A stretch of DNA of 10,768 nt from Omnitrophica WOR_2 bacterium RIFCSPHIGHO2_02_FULL_52_10 (GTDB lineage Bacteria; Omnitrophota; Gorgyraeia; Zapsychrales; Zapsychraceae), in assembly GCA_001805655.1 (NCBI GenBank), contig MHGR01000012.1, forward strand, positions 1 through 10,768. Reading direction: 5' to 3'. Below the pieces are notes generated by a model, which worked only from the letters and a program-made list of their open reading frames with translations, did no database searches and was not told where the DNA came from. Below, in pieces: positions 9,001 to 10,768 of the stretch; position 1 is the first letter of the stretch, and each line of letters begins with the position of its first letter. The translations under genes and the position numbers were made by a program.

Positions 9001-10768
9001 AAGGTGGATATTTCGCGGTCCGAGATGTCCCGTCCCGCCATCGCTTCCTCGCCGATCGACTTAACAAAAGTATCATCTACTTTGAGTGAAATTAATGGCA
9101 AGATTGTGAACTCCGGAGTTGACGCAAGCGGCAAGATCCAAGACATCAAATTAAGTGAAGCGGACAATGACCTTTTAATACGTATCCATAGGCTTAGCCA
9201 GGATATTATAGATAAACGTTCAGAATATGGCTTGCGGAAACAATTGGATTCGTTCCGCGCATTTAAGCCTGCTGAGAATAGACGGCAGGATGTTGAGCGG
9301 ATTATTGCCGCTTTGTCCGATGCTTTGTCGGATGATTTTGCGCCGGTCCAGTCAAAGCCAGTTCAAATGAACTTAATCAATAAGGACGGTGACCAAGCAA
9401 TAATCAAAGAACGGGATACGGAGTTCATTGGTTTTGAGCCTGCCCCAGCGCGCGAACAGGCTCAAGTTCAACTGGATCTATTTAAAACAGAATCTTCCAG
9501 CCCCGTAGACCGGCAGACCCGAAGTATGTTTACGCAAATGCCCGAAAGACAGCTGGTTAGCAGCCCCGCAAAGCCCGAAATGCCGCAATTTCAGCCGGGC
9601 AGGACTGAAATGCCCCGCATTGAGACCTCCAGCCCCGTTATACACAAAGCCCGAGGTGAAAATCACATTACGGCTATTTTGCGAGCCTGGAATTCCGTCC
9701 CGAGGCGGATGCGTTTGGATCTGAAGGAACGGAATATATCCAATGCGCTTAAAAAGGGCGGGAAGGCCCAATTGTTCTATGCGGGAGAGGGAGATATGCC
9801 GCAAGCGGTCTTGTTGGCTATTCAACCAAAACCAAAAGAAACTTTCTTCAATTTGTGGGCCGTTGAGACAGACCCGGACGTTAAAGGAAAAGGTTATGGG
9901 CGGGATTTGGTCAGGGAGTTTGTCCGAACCTACGGAGAAAAGTACTCGATCGGGACCATGCTTAATTATCAGGGGGACAGGTCCGGAGCTCAAAAAGAAT
10001 GGGAAAACTTTTTCGAAGAACAAGGATTTCGTCCTCTTGGCGGAGAAGGATATTTCTTTAGAAAACCACAGCCGGTTTCCAGCCCCGTGGAGCAGTTGAG
10101 CACGGTGGAGGAAAATGTGCAGCGGACGGCAGTCGTCTCCAGCCCGGTTGCGGCAACGGATATATCAAAGTCCATGGGCGCAATGAGCAGGGTCAAAGAA
10201 AACATGAACAGGATGTTTGACAGGGTCAATGAACAGCTCAGGAAGTGGAGGGGTCAAAATGTTCAGTCTAACGCTGGTCGGGCAGAAGTCATGGCAGCGC
10301 TGGGTACCGGCAGCAAGGCGACAGAAGCCGTTTACTCAAAGAGCCTGTTCAGCAAGTTCATTGACGGGGCCAAAGCGCTCTTCGGTATATTTAGTCCCGA
10401 GGATAAGGACCGCGTGGTTAATCCTGAAACACCCGGTATTGCGGACAAGGCGGTGCCATTAGTAGTACCCCGTGCCCGTGCCGCAACACCGGATGTTACG
10501 ACTACACCGGGTCCGGGTGTTCTGGAGCCGTTTGCTCCAGCGCCTATTGTCCCAGTGCCGGCGCCGGCCTCTTCTCCTATATTAGTGCCAGTGTCCCTGC
10601 CCATGCTTCTTGTGCAATTAGAGAATGGACTATCGCTTGCCTTCACTAATAATAATTTACGGAATGATCCATTTGCGGGTAAATCCTATGCCAAGGCAGG
10701 GGCCGCTGCTACAAACGCGATTCCGGGAGAAAGCCCATTTGCCCCGTCTGCCACTAAACAACAATTCC
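1..10768 (+). CDS. Giant modular multidomain protein, internal fragment (both ends outside window)
   Basis: Frame 1 is open across the entire window without a stop, giving 3589 complete codons; neither the start nor the stop codon is present. Modules in order: an unknown region (residues 1-830), a linker (about 835-1183), unknown domains (1185-1375 and 1435-1793), two kinase-fold-like domains (1919-2199 and 2296-2500), a small beta-rich domain (2598-2675), a metallopeptidase-like domain (2764-2988), a helical region (3019-3120), a GNAT acetyltransferase (3213-3359) and a Pro/Ala-rich tail. From base 2734 onward, modules are separated by low-complexity linkers carrying Ser-Ser-Pro, usually followed by Val or Ile. 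The synonymous codons of these motifs vary, which argues for genuine translation of this frame. Overall function is unknown. A multi-effector or surface protein, or a polyprotein cut at linkers, are guesses. Size and linker style resemble giant proteins of Omnitrophota. Confidence 0.93.
200..225. repeat. Perfect 11-bp inverted repeat, hairpin in coding sequence
   Basis: CAATTGTCGCC (200-210) and GGCGACAATTG (215-225) are exact reverse complements separated by the 4-base loop GTGC. The hairpin is translated inside a helix (AAIVAVRRQLAL). No T-run follows, so it is not an intrinsic terminator. It may be another palindromic element absorbed into the reading frame, or an RNA structure acting on translation or decay. 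Confidence 0.8.
553..568 (+). repeat. AVSSQ linker repeat, copy 1 (with 8068-8083)
   Basis: The 16-base string GCGGTCAGCTCTCAGC is identical here and at 8068-8083. At protein level the linkers read AVSSQRRFASSP here, AVSSQQRQATSSP at 8068-8106 and SVIRSQQRSATSSP at 5713-5754. This gives a three-member family in which the SSQ/RSQQ element sits just before an SSP motif. Confidence 0.7.
589..2490 (+). other. Large globular region of unknown function
   Basis: Residues 197-830 form the longest stretch in the window free of SSP linkers, so this may be one large domain or a tight set of domains. The first half is helical, with paired helical units around TPAEIFETLRSEGYDPNIAQ (979-1038) and SPAEIKKVQNEVIEVRIKNG (1237-1296). 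The second half is alpha/beta. It contains a His-rich stretch (GKHAEHYFMRDDG, 1519-1557) and the strand-like PGFAVIAHAG (1645-1674). A segment around 1738-2025 has the rough order of an ACT fold: strand, helix LFEAFNEVDKLLSNVGF, then VFDAFYVDSS, which recalls the VxDxFYV strand of ACT domains. That last comparison is weak and I do not assign it. Confidence 0.4.
2752..2886. repeat. Composite palindromic repeat element translated in frame
   Basis: The outer element begins GTCATTCCCGCGAAAG (2752-2767), closes with CGGGAATCC (2825-2833), and ends with a second hairpin in which CCCCGC (2860-2865) pairs with GCGGGG (2875-2880). This is the layout of the widespread bacterial repeat with a GTCATTCCCGCG end, normally found between genes. 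Nested inside it at 2768-2824 is a second common repeat, with CTCGAC (2792-2797) facing GTCGAG (2816-2821). Its translation gives the tell-tale VLRQAQDSS and YPERSRG strings seen when such intergenic repeats are read as protein. So a repeat has inserted within a repeat, and both are translated by the giant gene without breaking the frame. Confidence 0.85.
2897..2935 (+). repeat. 39-bp linker repeat, copy 1
   Basis: This unit matches 3482-3520 at 35 of 39 bases without gaps. Both copies encode G-S-S-P-Q-L followed by a second S-P-Q (SSPQLAVVSPQ here, SSPQLSVDSPQ in copy 2). The core belongs to a CAGCT..CAG..CAG type of short palindromic repeat also visible in the 8131-8157 linker. Confidence 0.8.
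3020..3136 (-). CDS. Small single-pass membrane protein, 38 aa, antisense within the giant gene
   Basis: Read on the minus strand from ATG at 3136 to TAA at 3020-3022. A Shine-Dalgarno AGGAG (3146-3150) lies nine bases upstream; the in-frame ATG at 3145 directly abuts that site and is less likely to be used. The protein has a short N-terminus (MTEA), one hydrophobic segment at residues 5-22 (VIIMLYVVVALLSALLWY) and a polar, His/Lys/Gln-rich tail (NKHSDKQHQENHPSK). The start overlaps the end of the 72-aa gene by eight bases, the usual geometry for translational coupling. I recognise no family. It could be an active overlapping gene or the fossil of a mini-operon captured in reverse orientation as linker DNA. 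Confidence 0.5.
   Translation of the reverse strand: MTEAVIIMLYVVVALLSALLWYTNKHSDKQHQENHPSK
3129..3347 (-). CDS. Small two-pass membrane protein, 72 aa, antisense within the giant gene
   Basis: The minus-strand ORF runs from ATG at 3347 to TGA at 3129-3131. I chose 3347 over the in-frame ATG at 3353 because AAAGGAG (AGGAG at 3356-3360) lies eight bases from the former and only two from the latter. The product looks like a genuine small membrane protein: a cationic N-terminus (residues 1-19, with two Arg and two Lys), hydrophobic segments at about 20-38 and 41-64 (ending AILVISVIIF), then an acidic tail (ERGDEEND). Its 3' end overlaps the start of the 38-aa ORF, suggesting a two-gene operon. 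No family is recognised. The sense frame through the same bases is featureless Ser/Pro/Thr linker, so selection could plausibly have acted on this strand. Confidence 0.55.
   Translation of the reverse strand: MGELKAFLSTGRRVLIGKGLFDLFRLLCVTSFASGFFVKYPLFVTISGIGALLAILVISVIIFPERGDEEND
3146..3150 (-). promoter_or_regulatory. Ribosome binding site of the 38-aa antisense ORF
   Basis: AGGAG on the minus strand, nine bases before ATG 3136. On the plus strand these bases are part of the codons for a Ser-Ser-Pro motif (TCATCTCCT), so the match could in principle be a by-product of that motif. Confidence 0.45.
3356..3360 (-). promoter_or_regulatory. Ribosome binding site of the 72-aa antisense ORF
   Basis: AGGAG, extended to AAAGGAG on the minus strand, lies eight bases before ATG 3347 and fixes that start. 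A possible -10 (TATCAT, minus strand, plus-strand 3371-3376) lies just upstream. I see no convincing -35 at the right distance, so a promoter is not called. Confidence 0.5.
3482..3520 (+). repeat. 39-bp linker repeat, copy 2, with internal hairpin
   Basis: Second copy of the 2897-2935 unit (four mismatches). Inside it GCTGTC (3498-3503) and GACAGC (3508-3513) form a 6-bp stem with a 4-base loop. This supports descent from a short palindromic repeat. Confidence 0.8.
3553..4125 (+). other. Unrecognised alpha/beta plus coiled-coil domain
   Basis: Residues 1185-1375, bounded by SSPA (3544) and the GE-L-EAY-NVG motif. The first two thirds look globular, with predicted helices (FNKLSEKFGLGREFIAQHV), strand-like SEIVFVDDMPEW (3757-3792) and NIIYVHAQKA (3835-3864). 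A highly charged helix follows (3877-3990; AKIRAKQQKIIERNGEAIER) that could form a coiled coil. I see no catalytic motif and know no family match. It could be a binding module. Confidence 0.4.
4054..4095 (+). repeat. GE-L-EAY-NVG peptide repeat, copy 1
   Basis: The 14-residue string GEALSVAEAYNNVG matches GEGLRLQEAYGNVG at 5464-5505 at nine positions. Each copy ends a module and is followed after about 25 residues by an IS-x-ATP string and a Pro/Ser-rich linker. The pair therefore looks like a duplicated domain-end unit. Confidence 0.65.
4171..4193 (+). repeat. 23-bp palindromic element, copy 1
   Basis: The stem GCCGCAACA (4171-4179) and TGTTGCGGC (4185-4193) is perfect over nine base pairs, with loop CCAGA. 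Related copies lie at 7633-7655 (opposite orientation) and 10480-10502. Here the palindrome is translated as AATPDVAA and is followed directly by a Gly-Ser-Ser-Pro-Ile linker. Confidence 0.85.
4303..5380 (+). other. Unrecognised domain pair ending in a Tyr-rich YDVYDF/IYDR module
   Basis: Residues 1435-1793, between SSPA (4294) and SSPI (5383). The opening is beta-rich and Tyr-rich (TWYYLD, LRYYLDLENE). A mildly hydrophobic stretch follows (GLPALTLIGTLSAGGVY, 4618-4668), then a charged helical segment. The last part (5101-5340) carries the order Y.S.Y, LGNYLESF, VYLSIYDVYDFG, then GAPFVIYDRHYID. The aromatic-Asp pattern looks like a conserved fold core rather than linker, but I cannot name a family. 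Membrane insertion of the hydrophobic stretch is doubtful because Gly and Ser are frequent in it. Confidence 0.45.
5464..5505 (+). repeat. GE-L-EAY-NVG peptide repeat, copy 2
   Basis: GEGLRLQEAYGNVG is the second copy of the 4054-4095 motif. It precedes EISRATPIVASPAL, which parallels KISAATPDVAAGSSP after copy 1. Confidence 0.65.
5614..5703 (+). repeat. TVKLDI linker module, copy 1
   Basis: A 30-codon unit that aligns without gaps to 7705-7794, with 21 of 30 residues identical. It starts TVKLDIKPAQ and ends RPLVPSSSSPV. The terminal 41 bases (5662-5702) also match 6700-6740 with three mismatches. A shortened form (PLDIESAQAP) occurs at 4240-4269. The unit is always placed immediately before a new domain. 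Confidence 0.8.
5755..6597 (+). other. Protein-kinase-fold-like domain 1
   Basis: Residues 1919-2199, between SSPI (5746) and SSPV (6604). The landmark order fits a divergent protein kinase or aminoglycoside-phosphotransferase-like fold. LVIKAE carries a candidate ATP-anchoring Lys (6010-6012). A strand-hinge region DHLIIQQYAEPV follows (6151-6186), then helix AFLNLSEAIWERG. IIDNDFIN aligns with HRDLKPEN, with Asp at 6310-6312 and Asn five residues on (6325-6327). FDVD supplies the DFG-like metal Asp (6376-6378). There is no classic glycine-rich loop that I can point to. If active it would transfer phosphate from ATP; the target is unknown. It is one of two adjacent kinase-like modules. Confidence 0.55.
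6700..6740 (+). repeat. 41-bp linker repeat matching 5662-5702
   Basis: This encodes AAARPLVPSSSSPV and matches the end of the TVKLDI module at 5662-5702 in 38 of 41 bases. High DNA identity in a linker suggests recent duplication or gene conversion within the gene. Confidence 0.8.
6800..6827 (+). promoter_or_regulatory. Promoter-like AT-rich patch inside the ORF
   Basis: TTGACA (6800-6805) is followed after 16 bases by TAAATT (6822-6827, four of six matches to TATAAT). The patch (about 6782-6830) is strikingly AT-rich for this window and also contains a direct repeat of CAAATTTAAA. The first downstream in-frame ATG at 6920 has no convincing ribosome binding site, so a separate transcript for the second kinase-like module is only a possibility. 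Confidence 0.2.
6886..7500 (+). other. Protein-kinase-fold-like domain 2, catalytic Asp replaced by Glu
   Basis: Residues 2296-2500. KGGSEAMLF resembles a nucleotide-loop strand and is followed by QIFKIF with a candidate Lys (7015-7017). VKREHVHGRGL (7144-7176) looks like a kinase hinge. A helix (EAVATKMLNDIDQITKEITGMG) leads to EEMDFDNFIVKPDGEIVNIDP. There the Asn (7426-7428) and the DFG-like Asp of NIDP (7465-7467) match the kinase pattern, but the residue five before the Asn, normally the catalytic Asp, is Glu (7411-7413). The domain may be a pseudokinase or a variant kinase; a nearby Asp (7417) could substitute if the loop is shifted. It resembles domain 1 in layout more than in sequence. 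Confidence 0.55.
7501..7791 (+). other. Interdomain linker built from two repeat families
   Basis: Ala/Pro/Ser-rich residues 2501-2597 with no visible fold. They contain the opposite-orientation 23-bp palindrome (7633-7655), GSSPV (7675-7683 is the SSP) and the second TVKLDI module (7705-7794). The GGTTCATCTCCT string at 7672-7683 also follows the palindrome at 4195-4206, so palindrome plus SSP travelled or were duplicated together. Confidence 0.75.
7633..7655 (-). repeat. 23-bp palindromic element, copy 2, inverted
   Basis: GCCGCAACA (7633-7641), loop TCCGG, TGTTGCGGC (7647-7655). The loop is the reverse complement of the CCGGA loop of copy 3, so this copy lies in the opposite orientation. 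It is translated in frame as AATSGVAA. Confidence 0.85.
7705..7794 (+). repeat. TVKLDI linker module, copy 2
   Basis: Second copy of the 30-codon unit at 5614-5703, starting TVKLDIEPAQ and ending RPLVPASSSPI, with 21 of 30 residues shared. It directly precedes the small beta-rich domain. Confidence 0.8.
7792..8025 (+). other. Small beta-rich domain of unknown function
   Basis: Residues 2598-2675, about 78 residues between SSPI (7783) and the AVSSQ linker. A helix (SRELSNRLVQIGFV) is followed by alternating strands (GTIKVIDEMPG, PTITIRFEDHNLTVPY, IRDIAIIKP). The size suits a small binding domain; no family is recognised. Confidence 0.4.
8068..8083 (+). repeat. AVSSQ linker repeat, copy 2
   Basis: Identical over 16 bases to 553-568, although the copies are 7.5 kb apart in the gene. 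It is followed by ATSSPV at 8092-8109. Confidence 0.7.
8135..8155. repeat. Hairpin-forming linker repeat
   Basis: CTGAAAGC (8135-8142) and GCTTTCAG (8148-8155) are exact reverse complements with a 5-base loop. It is translated as AESRQLS just before GSSPT. It resembles the CAGCT/TCAG type palindrome in the 2897 and 3482 repeats. Confidence 0.7.
8290..8964 (+). other. Zincin-like metallopeptidase domain (HETLH)
   Basis: Residues 2764-2988, between SSPI (8281) and SSPV (8965). The segment TTAFHETLHATVG contains the zinc-binding HExxH motif as HETLH (8635-8649), preceded by a strand-like SVVVLNPDIYAI as in many zincins. About 48 residues later LIHEFVAIA offers Glu (8794-8796) as a third zinc ligand, the arrangement of gluzincin-type peptidases and of related domains in polyvalent proteins. 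If active it hydrolyses peptide bonds, with the HETLH Glu as general base. An upstream YFKDMGGAGKDVYGKAVIG segment (8425-8481) probably forms the N-terminal part of the fold. The family is not named; a short motif alone could mislead, but the strand-HExxH-helix-E context supports it. Confidence 0.55.
8974..9495 (+). other. Linker plus helical region
   Basis: VDISRSEMSRPAIASSPIDL (9004-9063) is a linker of the common type. Residues 3019-3120 (9055-9360) then form a mostly helical stretch with regularly spaced charged and aliphatic residues (LLIRIHRLSQDIIDKRSEYG, RRQDVERIIAALSDAL) that may pack as a small helical bundle. The end (9361-9495) has a short basic/acidic segment and then a Pro/Ala/Gln linker (PAPAREQAQVQLDL). 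No catalytic motif is seen. Confidence 0.4.
9496..9636 (+). other. SSP-rich linker before the acetyltransferase domain
   Basis: Three Ser-Ser-Pro triplets at 9496, 9559 and 9628 delimit two short Gln/Met/Pro-rich spacers of about 20 residues (DRQTRSMFTQMPERQLV, and KPEMPQFQPGRTEMPRIET). The close spacing shows that SSP recurs as a unit in its own right and not only once per domain. Confidence 0.7.
9637..10077 (+). other. GNAT-family N-acetyltransferase domain
   Basis: Residues 3213-3359, about 147 residues, the usual size for a GNAT domain. GNAT enzymes move an acetyl group from acetyl-CoA to an amine. The order is helix (ITAILRAWNSVPRRM), strand (AQLFYAGE), strand (AVLLAIQP), then the CoA-binding motif A: strand NLWAVETDPDVKGKGYG followed by helix RDLVREFVRTYG. 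KGKGYG (9883-9900) is the expected [RQ]xxGxG/A pyrophosphate loop with Lys at the first position. The C-terminal part has helix AQKEWENFFEEQGFRPLG and strand GYFFRKP, matching the final strand after the bulge. The substrate is unknown. It is flanked by SSPV motifs on both sides (9628 and 10078), so it is a discrete module. Confidence 0.75.
10087..10400 (+). other. Helical module flanked by SSPV
   Basis: A short spacer with SSPV at 10078 and 10138 leads into an amphipathic helix (MGAMSRVKENMNRMFDRVNE, 10174-10233). A helical stretch with small residues follows (RAEVMAALGTGSKATEAVYS), then the more hydrophobic KFIDGAKALFGIF (10351-10389). It could be an oligomerisation or membrane-associating segment. 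No family is recognised. Confidence 0.4.
10401..10768 (+). other. Pro/Ala/Val-rich linker continuing out of the window
   Basis: A low-complexity segment with palindrome copy 3 (10480-10502), a Pro-rich run (PFAPAPIVPVPAPASSPI, 10531-10584) and SSPI (SSP at 10570). A mixed segment follows (LPMLLVQLENGLSLAFTNNN, then ESPFAPSATKQQF). The reading frame is still open at the last base. No domain is visible in the remaining sequence. Confidence 0.6.
10480..10502 (+). repeat. 23-bp palindromic element, copy 3, degenerate
   Basis: GCCGCAACA (10480-10488), loop CCGGA, TGTTACGAC (10494-10502). It is in the same orientation as copy 1, with two changes in the right arm, and is translated as AATPDVTT. Its first 14 bases are the exact reverse complement of the right half of copy 2. 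Confidence 0.75.

Noticed and set aside
9478..10023. 181-aa minus-strand open frame
   Set aside because: It overlaps the recognisable GNAT domain on the plus strand and has no convincing start context or domain pattern.
9990..10229. 79-aa minus-strand frame with a hydrophobic N-terminus
   Set aside because: The start would be TTG with no Shine-Dalgarno in front, and the hydrophobic part is the reverse reading of a Met/Asn/Arg helix. It lacks the features that support the 3129-3347 gene.
4171..10502. CRISPR-like array
   Set aside because: Three short palindromes kilobases apart without regular spacers; not an array.

Overview
The whole window is one uninterrupted open reading frame. Frame 1 of the plus strand has no stop codon from base 1 to base 10767, which gives at least 3589 residues of a single giant protein whose start and end both lie outside the window. 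No rRNA, tRNA, CRISPR array or intergenic gap is visible. The only other gene candidates I accept are two very small membrane-protein genes on the minus strand, lying antisense inside one of the giant gene's linkers (3020-3347).

The organism cannot be named from sequence alone. Three things together point to Candidatus Omnitrophota (formerly OP3) or a relative in the PVC group: a giant modular ORF, Ser-Ser-Pro-Val/Ile linkers repeated dozens of times, and common bacterial palindromic repeats of the 'GTCATTCCCGCG' and 'PERSRG' types translated inside a gene. That group is known for giant genes, including the very large protein reported from Candidatus Velamenicoccus archaeovorus. The assignment is inference from remembered features, not a search result.

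Layout. Bases 1-2490 hold a long, mostly globular region of unknown function with almost no SSP motifs. Bases 2500-3550 are a repeat-rich linker containing a composite palindromic element (2752-2886), a duplicated 39-bp repeat and the antisense gene pair. Bases 3553-4125 and 4303-5380 hold two unrecognised domains. Bases 5755-6597 and 6886-7500 hold two protein-kinase-fold-like domains; the second has Glu at the expected catalytic Asp. Bases 7792-8025 hold a small beta-rich domain. Bases 8290-8964 hold a zincin-like metallopeptidase domain (HETLH plus a downstream Glu). Bases 9055-9360 hold a helical region. Bases 9637-10077 hold a GNAT N-acetyltransferase domain. Bases 10138-10768 hold a short helical part followed by a Pro/Ala/Ser-rich linker.

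Between modules the linkers share a recurring vocabulary: 29 Ser-Ser-Pro triplets, a 30-residue T-V-K-L-D-I module, and short palindromes (one 23-bp family occurs three times, in both orientations). The picture is a modular giant protein whose interdomain linkers appear to have been seeded or expanded by small palindromic DNA elements read through in frame. Candidate enzymatic modules (two kinase-like, one peptidase-like, one acetyltransferase) on one chain would suit a large effector, surface or predation/symbiosis protein, or a self-processing polyprotein. That role is inference only.
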